This document shows, in pieces, positions 26,520-35,479 of a stretch of 37,390 nt of DNA. The DNA lies in contig JAJDNC010000018.1 in the NCBI GenBank assembly GCA_022340865.1, positions 1 to 37,390 of the forward strand. Direction: 5' to 3'. A program made the position numbers and the translations under genes. The notes under the pieces were generated by a model. It was given only the letters and a program-made list of their open reading frames with translations, was not told the DNA's origin and searched no databases. Source of the DNA: Gemmatimonadota bacterium. Lineage in GTDB: Bacteria; Gemmatimonadota; Gemmatimonadetes; Longimicrobiales; Gaopeijiaceae. Numbering within the stretch: the stretch's first letter is position 1; each line of letters begins with the position of its first letter.

Positions 26520-29141
26520 CTATTCGGCTCGCAGCACTTCCGCCGGATCCAGGGATGCGACGCGCCTTGCCGGTAGGTAGCTCGCAACGAGTGACACCAC
26601 GATCACGAACGCGGCCGCGGCTCCGTAGGTGGGAGCGTCGAACGCGTCCACCCCGAAGAGGAAGCCCGCGACGAGCCGGCCCGCCCAGGTGGCGAGGACC
26701 AGGCCGACCGCGGCGCCGCCCAACGCCGGGAGCAGGGCGTCCCCGACCACCATCGCGATCAGGCCCCTCCCCTCGGCCCCGAGGGAGAAGCGCACGCCCA
26801 TCTCCCTCGTCCTCCGTGTCACGCCCCGAGCGGTGATCCCGAAGACCCCCACCGCCGCGAGCACCGTGGCCATGATCCCGAAGACTTCCATGAGGAGGGT
26901 CCGGTACCGCTCCTGAGCGGCGGACTCGCGGATGAGGTCCGGCAGGGTGGTGACCTGGCGGACGGGGATCCCCCGGTCGTAGGCGCGCACCACCGCGGCC
27001 ATCTTCGAGGCAAGAGCACCGGCGTCGCCGGCTGTCCGAGCCACGAGACTCACCTCCCGAGCCGGCCTCTGGCGGAGCGAAGCGTAGAACGCCGGGTCCG
27101 GCTCCACTCCCAGCGCATTCCGCTTCACGTCGCCGCTGACGCCGACGATGGTGGCCGTGGCTCCCCACATCGTGAAGGAGCGCCCGATGGGCGAGCCGCT
27201 CGGCCAGTACTTTCGTGCGATGTTCTCCGTGACGACGACGGCGACAGGCTGTCCTGACCTGGCGTCAGGGGGCAGGAACCGCCCGGACCGGAGCGGGATG
27301 CCCATGGTCTCGTGGTAGTCCGGCATCGCGAACAGTTGCTGGGCGCCGATGTGCCGCTCCGCTTCGTCTCCCGTGGCGGGGAGTCTCAGAGTGGAGGTGT
27401 TGGTGAGACCCGGGAACGGAAGCCGCGTGATGGCGGATGCCTTCGTCACCCCGGGAATCGCCCGGACACGGCCGAGGATCTCATCGTACGCCGCGAGCAC
27501 GTCGTCACCCGTAGGGTAGCGCTCCCCGGGGAGGTAGACGCTGGCCGTGGCCAGGCCTTTGGCGGGGAAGCCGGGATCCACCGCCAGGAGTCGATCGAGA
27601 CTCCGGACCAGGAGTCCGCCCACGACCAGGAGGACCACGGTCAGCGCCACTTCCGCGGAGACCAGCCATCGCTCGAAGCCACCTCTCCTGCCCGTGACCG
27701 TGCGCGTCGTCACGGTCATGCCCGTCGCCGAAACACGCGCGGACATCAGGGCCGGGAGCGTCCCCGAGAGCACGGCGGCCAGCACGCCCGCCGCGATGGA
27801 GAAGCCCAGCGCCGTCGGGTCGATGCCCACGGCCTCGACCCTGGGGAGTGGAGGAGCCAGCCCCACGAGGGCTCTCGTGCCTGCCAAGGCAAAGAGGACG
27901 CCCGCAGCGGTTCCGAGCGCGCTCAGGGCGAGACTCTCGACCATGAGCTGCCCCACGATGCGGCCCCTGCCGGCCCCGAGCGCGCCGCGGGTGGCCAGCT
28001 CCGGCGTGCGGGTGTGGAGCTCGGCCAAGGCGAGCGTGGCGATGTTGGCGCACCCGATGAGCAGGAGGACGCCAGTCGCGGCCAGGAGAAGGAAGAGGGG
28101 AGACGCCAGCCCCGCCGTCTCGTCCTCTGACCGGGGTATGATGCGCACCACGCCGCTGTTGCGTGTCGCGAGCAGGATGGCGCTGGCCTCCGCCCGCGCG
28201 TCCTCGAGGGGCACGCTGGGGCCCAGGCGCGCGATGGCCTCCAGGTTGTTGCCGTTCCCGAGGCCCCCTGCGGTGCCCAGGGGGACCCAGACGTCCCGCT
28301 CACCGCGTCGGTCTTCGCCGAGCCAGTGCATGCCGAGGTGGCGGAGCCGGAAGTCCTTCGGCAGCACGCCGACGATGGTGTAGGAGGTGCCCCCCAGGAC
28401 GATCTCGCGTCCCAGCACCCCAGGATCCGCCGCGAGCCGGGTTCGCCAGGTGTTGTAGCTGAGCACCGTGACCGGCGCGGCGCCGCCGTCGATGTCGCCC
28501 TCTTCGGAGGGCAGGAACCACCGGCCCAGGATGGGTCGGGTGCCGAGGACCGAGAGCAGCGACGCGCTTCCGTATCCGATGATGATGCGCTCGGCGGGCC
28601 CATCGCCGGTGAGCGTGGTCTCGATGGCGTTGTGCACGGCTACGCCGTCGAACACAGTGTTCTGGGCCTCCAAGGCGCGGAACTCGGTGAAGGACAGGGG
28701 GAGCCGATCCCACGTGCGACCCACGAGACCCGGAGCCCCACGCGCGCCTTCCGCCGTCAGCCAGACGTCCACCAGCTGCCCCGGCTCCCGGAACGGGACG
28801 CTGCGCAGGACGACGCCGTCCACCACGCTGAACATGGCCGCGGCGGAACCGATGCCGAGACCGAGGGTGAGGACCGACACGGCCGTGAACGCGGGCCGGC
28901 GGCGGAGGGAGCGCACCGCGAAGCGGAGATCCTGAGCCAGAGATCCCAGCGTACGCGCGCCCGTGGATGCCGGGGAGCCCTCGCTCGAGCCCGGAGACGT
29001 TCGCGCTTCGGGCCGCAGGAGACCGAAGTGGGAGGCCAGCTTGATCGCTTCCCGGAGGAGCCAATAGCGGAAGCGGCGCTTCGGGTACTTCGCTCGCAGC
29101 TCGAGCCACTCCTGGAGGAAGTCGGCAAATCGTCGGATCAT
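26520..29141 (-). CDS. ADOP-type MacB/FtsX permease, pair 8
   Basis: This 873-residue orphan permease starts at the ATG at 29141, which overlaps the TGA of the broken padR; the frame is open 11 codons further upstream. The N-terminal extension is unlike the other eight: a short basic stretch (FLQEWLELRAKYPKRRFRYW, about 8-27) and a Ser/Pro-rich linker. The first helix follows RSLRRRPAFTAVSV near 77-105. FtsX block one has LLIGCANIATLALAELHTR near 359-378; block two has RRTREMGVRFSLGAEGRG near 772. It ends LDPAEVLRAE. The coding sequence is intact although its regulator is not. Confidence 0.92.
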   Translation of the reverse strand: MIRRFADFLQEWLELRAKYPKRRFRYWLLREAIKLASHFGLLRPEARTSPGSSEGSPASTGARTLGSLAQDLRFAVRSLRRRPAFTAVSVLTLGLGIGSAAAMFSVVDGVVLRSVPFREPGQLVDVWLTAEGARGAPGLVGRTWDRLPLSFTEFRALEAQNTVFDGVAVHNAIETTLTGDGPAERIIIGYGSASLLSVLGTRPILGRWFLPSEEGDIDGGAAPVTVLSYNTWRTRLAADPGVLGREIVLGGTSYTIVGVLPKDFRLRHLGMHWLGEDRRGERDVWVPLGTAGGLGNGNNLEAIARLGPSVPLEDARAEASAILLATRNSGVVRIIPRSEDETAGLASPLFLLLAATGVLLLIGCANIATLALAELHTRTPELATRGALGAGRGRIVGQLMVESLALSALGTAAGVLFALAGTRALVGLAPPLPRVEAVGIDPTALGFSIAAGVLAAVLSGTLPALMSARVSATGMTVTTRTVTGRRGGFERWLVSAEVALTVVLLVVGGLLVRSLDRLLAVDPGFPAKGLATASVYLPGERYPTGDDVLAAYDEILGRVRAIPGVTKASAITRLPFPGLTNTSTLRLPATGDEAERHIGAQQLFAMPDYHETMGIPLRSGRFLPPDARSGQPVAVVVTENIARKYWPSGSPIGRSFTMWGATATIVGVSGDVKRNALGVEPDPAFYASLRQRPAREVSLVARTAGDAGALASKMAAVVRAYDRGIPVRQVTTLPDLIRESAAQERYRTLLMEVFGIMATVLAAVGVFGITARGVTRRTREMGVRFSLGAEGRGLIAMVVGDALLPALGGAAVGLVLATWAGRLVAGFLFGVDAFDAPTYGAAAAFVIVVSLVASYLPARRVASLDPAEVLRAE

Positions 29142-29475
29142 GATTCCTCCAGAACCCCGGCCAGGCGTGCCCAACGAGCCTCGAGATGCTGCTGCGTGCT
29201 CCGAGGCATCTCCATTTCCGCCGGTGTCACGGAGAACAGGCGATGGGCTTCCCGCCTCCGCGCGTTGGCCGGCTGGATCTCAGGTCCAGGTGACCGGCCC
29301 CCTTTCGCTCCAGCCGTTCCAGGGTGGTGCAGAACGCACCTCGGGAGACGCGTCGTCCCGTCCCCTCCTCGATCTCCCGACGGACCTCCAGCGCGAACGC
29401 GCTGTCCCCGTCCCCGAGGATGACCAGGAGTATCGTCTGCTCGAACTCACCCAGGGATGCGTTCCTCAACTCCAT
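29138..29475 (-). pseudogene. Frameshifted PadR repressor, pair 8
   Basis: From the ATG at 29475 the protein reads LGEFEQTILLVILGDGDSAF, then REIEEGTGRRVSRGAFCTTL and ERLERKG, a PadR winged helix of the pair 1/5/9 subclass. The frame then meets a stop after GGKPIACSP. Shifting frame after GGKP restores HRLFSVTPAEME and a C-terminal helix ending LEES, whose TGA overlaps the permease ATG exactly as in the intact pairs. The total is 338 nt, one short of 113 codons, so a single missing base explains it. The recognition helix has FCTTL where the others have LY. It is either a real mutation or a sequencing error. Confidence 0.8.
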
Positions 29476-29490
29476 AGACAGCACCAGGGG

Positions 29491-29502
29491 CGAACGGGTT
29501 CG
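29491..29502 (-). promoter_or_regulatory. Weak dyad upstream of broken padR
   Basis: CGAAC, 2 nt, GTTCG is the only symmetrical element found close to the start of the frameshifted padR, ending 16 nt before its ATG. It is much shorter than the other candidate operators and could be chance. Confidence 0.25.
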
Positions 29503-29984
29503 AAGAGTCCAGATCGAGGTGGTGCGGGCGAAGCGGCGGAGAAGGAGGATCGGTGCGCATCCGGGGCGGCGACCGCGCCGCGCCAACGGCCGTGACCTAC
29601 GCCGCCGCTCCACGGCCCCTTCGCTCGCGTCCTGGAGGAGGACGGGGTAGACGACCTCTGGAACGCGCCAGCCTACGTCCCCATCGGGCGGCAGCCCGCC
29701 ACCGCCGACGACAACTTCCCCGGCAGCCGCTCGGCGAGCTCCACCAGCGGCGGCCCGTCGAGCCCCGGCCTGGCAGAGCACGCGGGCTCCGAGGACGGCT
29801 CCGAGAACTTTCGGGTGAAGGGACACACCTCCTGGCAGACATATCGACTCACCCGAATCCCCCTGCGGCTGGAGACGGGACGTCGAACGACACGATCCGC
29901 AATGGCTTGGCTCGTTCCCCCGGTAGACGCCCGGGGTGAGGGACGCAACGGTCGCGCTATCGGGCCACCGCCGGGTTGATTACC
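29503..29984. other. Gap without an intact gene
   Basis: This region separates the control regions of pairs 8 and 9. Open frames exist but none looks like a real protein. It contains the second copy of the 33-bp repeat (29718-29750); on the minus strand the text around it reads PPLVELAERLPG and then diverges from the first copy. The region is best seen as gene debris. Confidence 0.45.
29718..29750 (-). repeat. 33-bp direct repeat, copy 2
   Basis: It matches 26031-26063 with one mismatch (A to G at the sixteenth base) and the same orientation, 3.7 kb away. Similarity stops abruptly on both sides, though the minus-strand reading suggests both derive from the same coding tail. Confidence 0.7.
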
Positions 29985-30009
29985 TTCGAATGTAGATAAA
30001 ACATCCGCA
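29985..30009 (+). promoter_or_regulatory. Candidate PadR operator O9
   Basis: The core is ATGT, 7 nt, ACAT, close to the ATGT-N8-ACAT dyad described for PadR-family sites, with partial symmetry outward (CG and CG flanks). The spacer is AT-rich in an otherwise GC-rich region. It ends 10 nt before the pair 9 padR ATG, and AAGG at 30009-30012 is a likely ribosome-binding site next to it. Confidence 0.5.
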
Positions 30010-30019
30010 AGGCATCCCC

Positions 30020-30361
30020 ATGACCGGCAAGTTCCTACCCGAGTTCGAGCTGTATGTGATGCTGGCGGTGGCCCGCCTGGGCGACGAGGCCTACGGCGCG
30101 GCCATGCGCAGGGAGATCGAAGAGCGCACCGGTCGCCCGGTGTCCATCGGCGCGCTGTACGCCACGCTGTCCCGCCTGGAGGAGAAGGGGCTGGTGGCCA
30201 TGCAGGCGTCGGACCCGAAGCCGGGTCAGCGGGGGCGTCCGCGGAAGTACTGCCGCCTCACTCCGGCGGGGGAGGAGGCCGCCCGCCACTCGACGGACAT
30301 GATCCAGAGGATGATGGAAGGGGTCATCTGGGCGGAGGCTCCGGCGGACGGCCGGCGGTGA
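30020..30361 (+). CDS. PadR-family repressor, pair 9
   Basis: This 113-residue PadR regulator reads LPEFELYVMLAVARLGDEAY, then REIEERTGRPVSIGALYATL and SRLEEKGLVAM, then GQRGRPRKYCRLTPAGEEAA with a C-terminal helix (DMIQRMMEGVIWAE). The FE opening and the RGRPRKY wing place it with the padR genes of pairs 1, 5 and 8. It begins at ATG and ends overlapping the permease GTG by 4 nt (GTGA). Confidence 0.93.
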   Translation: MTGKFLPEFELYVMLAVARLGDEAYGAAMRREIEERTGRPVSIGALYATLSRLEEKGLVAMQASDPKPGQRGRPRKYCRLTPAGEEAARHSTDMIQRMMEGVIWAEAPADGRR

Positions 30362-33117
30362 CGCCCTTGCACCACCCTGTTCCCCCGCGCCTCACGAGGA
30401 GGCTCCTCTCCCTGACCCTTCCACGGGACCACCGGCCCTACGCGCTGGCGGACCTGGACGAGGAGTTCGAGGCCCGGGCACGAGTGTCGCCCCGGGGGGC
30501 GCGGAGCTGGTACCGGGGCCAGGTGGCGCGCTCGCTCGTGCCTCTGGTGAGGGAGCGCCTGAGACGGTGGGGGAGACCGAAGATCACGGACCGGACCCGG
30601 GGGTCCGGCGGAAGAGGAGGATGGGAGATGGGGATCCAGGGACTTCTGCGGGACTTCTCCTACGCCGTCAGGAAGCTGTCGAAGGCACCCATGACGGTGC
30701 TCGTCACGGTGCTCTCCCTGGGCCTGGGCCTGGGCGCCGTGACCACGGTCTTCACCGTGATCAACGGGGTCCTGTATCCGAGCGCGGGTTGGCTACGCGA
30801 CCCCCAGCGGCTGGTGACGATCTACACCACCGAAGACGACGGCACGGCGTGGGGCTGGAACTCGCTGCCGGACTTCGAGGACGTGCGCACCGCCGGCTCC
30901 CTGGCCGACGCCGCGGCCGCCACGGTGAAGCTCCTGTCCCTGGACGAGGGGGACAGGCCCGTGCAGGTCATCGCCCAGGCGGTGACGCCCAACTACTTCT
31001 CGGTGACGGGCATCCGGCCCGCCCAGGGACGCGGATTCGCCCCCGACGAGGGCCAGGTGGAGGGCGGCGCTCCGGTGGCGGTCCTCAGCCACGATCTGTG
31101 GATGGGGAGCTTCGGCGGGGATCCGGGGATCCTGGGCCGGACCATCCATCTGGGAGGTCGTCCGGTGACGGTGGTCGGGGTGGCTCCGGAGGGCGTGGTG
31201 AGCCGCCGTGTGCCCGTGCGTCCCGACGTGTGGGTGCCCCTGGACGAGGCAGCGGCCCGGACCTCCGACGACATCACCGCCAGGAAGGCCCGGGAGTACC
31301 TGGTGCTGGGGCGCCTCCGGAACGGTGCGAGCCTCGAGGACCTCCGGAAAGAGACCACCGTGATGGCGGAAAGGCTCCGGCGGGACCATCCCCAGGCGTG
31401 GACCGACAACCACGAGCAGCCGCGGAAGTTCACCGTGCTGTCCGAGCGGGACTCCCGGGTGAACCCCAGGGCCAAGGCCGTGCTGGCGGGGATCTCCGTC
31501 TTCTTCTACGGGGTCACCGGGCTCATCCTCCTCATCGCCTGCGCCAATGTCACCAGCCTCTTCCTGGTGCGGGCGGTGCTCCGGAGCCGGGAAATCGCGG
31601 TGCGCCTCTCCCTGGGGGCGAGCCGCCGCAGAGTGGTGCGCATGCTCCTGGCGGAGGGAATCCTCCTGGGGATGGTGGCAGGCGCCGTGGGGATCGCCTT
31701 CGCGGGGCTCCTCACCAGGGCCATGCGGTCCTTCAGCCTCCCCATCAACGTGCCCATCCACCTGGATTTCACACCCGATGGCCGGTCGTATGCCTTCGCC
31801 TTCGGCGTAGCCCTCCTGACGAGCCTCGTCTTCAGCCTCATCCCGGCGCTCCGGGTTTCCCGCCCCACGCTGGTGCCCGCTCTGAAGGAAGGGCGGACCA
31901 GTTGGGGTCGCCCGGGTCGACGCTTCAAGCCCGGTAGCATCCTCGTCGCCATCCAGTTCGCCGCCTCCCTGGTGTTGGTGGTGGGGGCGAGCCTCTTCCT
32001 CCGGTCGCTCCACGACGCCACCACCATGGACCTGGGTGTGGATCCCGACGGCGTGGCCATGACCACGAAGAAGATCCCCGACGGCCTGGACAGGGCGGGG
32101 ACCGTGCAGTTCTACCGCCACCTCGAGTCGCGGCTGGCCGGGGCGCCCGGAGTCTCGGAGGTTGCCCTCTCCCGAAGCGTGGAGATGACGCTCCTGCAGG
32201 TGGGGGCAGGGGCGTCGGTATCCACCGGCGCCGCCGGCGAGCCGCCGGATGGCGAGAAGGCCTTCCGCAACGCGGTGACGCCAGGGTACCTGAGGATGCT
32301 GGGCATCCCCCTCCTCCGTGGACGCGCCATTGAGGAGGAGGACGGCCCGGACAATGCGCCGGTGGCCGTGGTGAACGAGACCTTCGCCCGTCGCTTCTTC
32401 CCGGACGGGGACGTCCTCGGGCGCACCTTCACCCTCACGGACAGGAGCCCCGGAGCCGCGGCCAGGGACGCGAAGCCCCTCACCCTGAGGGTGGTGGGCG
32501 TGACGGCCGACGGCACCTACCTGGACGTGGGTGATCCGCCCACGCCGTACGTGTGGACGTCCCTCTACCAGGACCAGGCGCCCACGGTGGCCGTCACCCT
32601 CAAGGGCGCCAGCGCCGAGGCGATGGTGGCGGCTCTCCGGGCCGGGGTGGAGCGGGCCCCCGGCGAGGTCCCCGTCATTCCACCCACGACGTACGCCAGC
32701 CAGCTCTCCCTCCAGTTCATCCACCTGCGCCTGGCGTCCGGGATGCTGGGGTGGGGTGGAGGCCTGGGGCTCTTCCTGGCTCTCATCGGCGTGTACGGGC
32801 TTGTGAGCTTCACCGTCACCCAGCACACCCGCGACATCGCCATCCGACGGGCGGTGGGCGCCGACGCGACGGCGGTGGTGCGGGGCGTCGTGCGTCAGGG
32901 GCTCGGCCTCGCCGGCGTCGGTCTGATCCTGGGGCTGCTGGTGGTGGTGCCGGCTGCGCGGCTCATCCGCGGGGTGCTGGTGGGGGTGGGCCCGGCGGAC
33001 CCGGTGTCCCTGGTGGGAGGCGTCGTCCTCCTGGCACTCACCGCGGCGCTGGCCAGCTTCCTCCCGGCGCGGAGGGCGGCGCACATCGACCCCATGACGT
33101 CGCTGCGGCAGGAGTAG
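30358..33117 (+). CDS. ADOP-type MacB/FtsX permease, pair 9
   Basis: At 919 residues this is the longest of the nine orphan permeases. The prefix-domain-2 type extension has LADLDEEFEARARVSPRGAR near 30-49 followed by WYRGQVARS, then a basic Gly-rich linker near 70-90. The first helix follows RKLSKAPMTVLVTV. FtsX block one has LLIACANVTSLFLVRAVLRS near 389-408; block two has TQHTRDIAIRRAVGAD near 820. Two periplasmic domains lie between. It ends HIDPMTSLRQE. Its gene converges on the DUF5916 gene across about 106 bp. Confidence 0.93.
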   Translation: MTPLHHPVPPRLTRRLLSLTLPRDHRPYALADLDEEFEARARVSPRGARSWYRGQVARSLVPLVRERLRRWGRPKITDRTRGSGGRGGWEMGIQGLLRDFSYAVRKLSKAPMTVLVTVLSLGLGLGAVTTVFTVINGVLYPSAGWLRDPQRLVTIYTTEDDGTAWGWNSLPDFEDVRTAGSLADAAAATVKLLSLDEGDRPVQVIAQAVTPNYFSVTGIRPAQGRGFAPDEGQVEGGAPVAVLSHDLWMGSFGGDPGILGRTIHLGGRPVTVVGVAPEGVVSRRVPVRPDVWVPLDEAAARTSDDITARKAREYLVLGRLRNGASLEDLRKETTVMAERLRRDHPQAWTDNHEQPRKFTVLSERDSRVNPRAKAVLAGISVFFYGVTGLILLIACANVTSLFLVRAVLRSREIAVRLSLGASRRRVVRMLLAEGILLGMVAGAVGIAFAGLLTRAMRSFSLPINVPIHLDFTPDGRSYAFAFGVALLTSLVFSLIPALRVSRPTLVPALKEGRTSWGRPGRRFKPGSILVAIQFAASLVLVVGASLFLRSLHDATTMDLGVDPDGVAMTTKKIPDGLDRAGTVQFYRHLESRLAGAPGVSEVALSRSVEMTLLQVGAGASVSTGAAGEPPDGEKAFRNAVTPGYLRMLGIPLLRGRAIEEEDGPDNAPVAVVNETFARRFFPDGDVLGRTFTLTDRSPGAAARDAKPLTLRVVGVTADGTYLDVGDPPTPYVWTSLYQDQAPTVAVTLKGASAEAMVAALRAGVERAPGEVPVIPPTTYASQLSLQFIHLRLASGMLGWGGGLGLFLALIGVYGLVSFTVTQHTRDIAIRRAVGADATAVVRGVVRQGLGLAGVGLILGLLVVVPAARLIRGVLVGVGPADPVSLVGGVVLLALTAALASFLPARRAAHIDPMTSLRQE

Positions 33118-33223
33118 CGACCGGCAAGCAGCTCACCGTGTGATGACGCCCGGAGAGGCCGACCGACATCGCTGCGCTCCGCATGGGCGGGCCGCCGCAC
33201 GGTGCGCACTCCTGGCATCGCTG

Positions 33224-35479
33224 TTATCGCTGCAGTGCGTAGGAGACCTTGAAGAACAACTGTCGGCCCGCGGCCGAGAGGCCGTCTGGCGTCGTGAGGC
33301 TCCGCTGGTCGCCGTAGCCCACATCGAGGGCCGTCTGCCAGTTGAGCCTGTAGCTGTAGAGCAGCGACGTCTGCAGGCTCCCGTCCGTTCGTGCCACGGC
33401 GTACGGATAGAAACTGGGGTCGCGACGGGTCACCACGTACTGCGCGATGGCGCGGACATAGCCTCTTTCGGAGAGGGTCCAGAGGCCCTCGATCCGGCCG
33501 GCGTCGGCGGTGAAGAGACGTCCCCTGTCCCCGCTCCCGGCGCTCGTCAGCCACTGGTGCTCGACATCGATGCCGAGCCCGAGTCGGCTGAACAGGCGGA
33601 AGCTCACGCTTGCGGATACGTCGCCACCGGTGCCGACCCGGGCGTTGGCGTAGTCGAAGTCCTGCCCGAGGGTGGCCGAGAGGCCGATCTGTGGGACCAC
33701 GCGGGACGGCGACAACGCCGCGTCCACGGAGATGCGCGACGCATGCAGCAACGCCGAGCCCACCCGCTCCGCGTCCGACTTGTAGAAGACGTCCGCCTGC
33801 AGGTTGTTGCGTCCCTCGATCTCGACGCCCGGCCGGAGGGTCCGCTCCAGGAGCGCTCCGCTCCGACTCCAGTAGGCGCCCGCGACGGCGGTGGGAGTCA
33901 CCTTGGTGAGGAGACCCGACGGGTAGACGCTGTATCCGATGCGCTGGCTGACGGCCCGGTATCCCACGCGGGGGACGAAGCCGTCTTCGGCGCGGAACGC
34001 AGGGGCCACGTCTCCGTACTGCGTCAGCCAGCTCCAGCCCCGCGTGTCATGGGACCAGGACAGCGCGGCGTCGCCTCCGGAGAAGCGGCGGCCGTCCCAG
34101 CTCGGGAACAGGTCCGGTCGCCGGGGCGTGCGCGTGACACTGAAGAGGGCCTGCCCAGTGATCCTGTCGGCGGCGGTGGGGCTCCACTGGAAGTCGGGGC
34201 CGGCGACCCGGTTGTAGCCACCGCCGGCGTCTTCGCGGTCGGTGAGCAGCAGCCCCGCGGAGGACCGGCCGAGGCTCCGTCGGATCCTCAGGATCGAGGC
34301 CTGCGAGGTGAAGTCCTGGGGCGCGAGGCTCGAGCCCAGCGGTCCCGGGATCACGACGCTGCCGCCACCGAGGTCCCGTGCCGTGATGAACGCGTAGTCC
34401 GTGCCCGCCGTCCGCCCGGTGACCCGCGCCCCCCAGCGGGGGTCGGTGACGGTCCTGGTGTAGACGGCCTGGATGGGCGTCTGCAGCAGATCCACCCCCT
34501 CCATGAAGAAGGGTCTCTTCTCCGGGTAGAACAGCGCGAAGCGCTGGTTGGCGGTGATCTGCGCCTTGTCGGCCTCCACCTGGGAGAAGTCGGGGTTCAG
34601 GGTGAGGTCCACGACGTCGTCCGCGCCGGGCGACCATTTCGTGTCCACGCCCTCCCGCCAGCGCGTGGCCGTGCCGTCGAGGGTGCCCGGGTGTCCGTCC
34701 ACCGGCTGCCAGTCCTTCTGTGCCGTGGTGTGCGGCGCGACCACCAGGTGGTGGCTCACCGGGAGCCCGCGGAGTCCCTCGAGGCGCATGGCGTGACACA
34801 TCTCGCAGTTCGTGCCCCGGGGCATGGGCTCGCTGAACAACTGGTAGCGGTAGGCGCGGGGGTAGTTGCGGTAGAGCAGGATGCCCCAGTGGGAGAGGCT
34901 CTCCGACGTGTAGCGCAGCGAGGAGAACGGGATGCGGATCTCCGCGCTCCATCCGGTGGCGGTGATCCTCGCCCGGGCGCTCCAGAAGAAGTCGGGGGAG
35001 AAGTCCTCGTCGCCGGTGGCGTCGTTGCGCACGCCGTCGCCCTGGATTCCCCGGGGATTCACGAAGAAGAGCAGAGCCGACTGGCGGTCCCCACGGGTGT
35101 CGAGCCCGATCGCCACAAGGTCCTGGTCCGCTCCCACGGCGTCGCGCTGGACGGCGGGAGCGCGGATCTCCGAGGGATGGGGATCGTCGCAGCGGAATGC
35201 CACGTACAGGTACTTCGAGTCGAAGGTGATCCAGGCCGTGGTCCGGACGGGCGGCTCGACGTTGTTCCCGGGGCTCGCCTCGTAGAACCTGGTGATCTCC
35301 GTGGCACCGGCCCATCCGGGATCACCGAGGCGGCCGTCCAGGGTAATGCGTCCCGCGGTCCGGGTGACCGTCACGGACGGGGGCGGCTCCGTCGGGTCTC
35401 CCTGTGTGAGGCCAGCCCGGGGCGCCGGCACGGCGAGGCTGGAGAGGAGGAGGCCGAGGATCGGGGATGGCCTGTTCAC
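33224..35479 (-). CDS. Secreted DUF5916/CBM9-like outer-membrane protein
   Basis: This 751-residue protein has an N-terminal signal-like segment (about 5-25), then a carbohydrate-binding family 9-like domain (about 36-215) starting ITLDGRLGDPGW and including FDSKYLYVAFRCDDP and GWSAEIRIPFSSLRY, then a long C-terminal region of alternating hydrophobic strands ending in an aromatic residue context (QLFFKVSYALQR), typical of a DUF5916 outer-membrane beta barrel. NCEMCH at 224-229 is a CxxCH motif between the two parts. The start is GTG, 5-6 nt after AAAGGAG. No ligand can be stated. It is divergent from the kinase gene. Confidence 0.88.
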   Translation of the reverse strand: MNRPSPILGLLLSSLAVPAPRAGLTQGDPTEPPPSVTVTRTAGRITLDGRLGDPGWAGATEITRFYEASPGNNVEPPVRTTAWITFDSKYLYVAFRCDDPHPSEIRAPAVQRDAVGADQDLVAIGLDTRGDRQSALLFFVNPRGIQGDGVRNDATGDEDFSPDFFWSARARITATGWSAEIRIPFSSLRYTSESLSHWGILLYRNYPRAYRYQLFSEPMPRGTNCEMCHAMRLEGLRGLPVSHHLVVAPHTTAQKDWQPVDGHPGTLDGTATRWREGVDTKWSPGADDVVDLTLNPDFSQVEADKAQITANQRFALFYPEKRPFFMEGVDLLQTPIQAVYTRTVTDPRWGARVTGRTAGTDYAFITARDLGGGSVVIPGPLGSSLAPQDFTSQASILRIRRSLGRSSAGLLLTDREDAGGGYNRVAGPDFQWSPTAADRITGQALFSVTRTPRRPDLFPSWDGRRFSGGDAALSWSHDTRGWSWLTQYGDVAPAFRAEDGFVPRVGYRAVSQRIGYSVYPSGLLTKVTPTAVAGAYWSRSGALLERTLRPGVEIEGRNNLQADVFYKSDAERVGSALLHASRISVDAALSPSRVVPQIGLSATLGQDFDYANARVGTGGDVSASVSFRLFSRLGLGIDVEHQWLTSAGSGDRGRLFTADAGRIEGLWTLSERGYVRAIAQYVVTRRDPSFYPYAVARTDGSLQTSLLYSYRLNWQTALDVGYGDQRSLTTPDGLSAAGRQLFFKVSYALQR

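Noticed and set aside
34780..34812. Cytochrome c call for the DUF5916 protein
   Set aside because: A single CxxCH in a large barrel-type protein is weak evidence for haem; relatives are not known as cytochromes.
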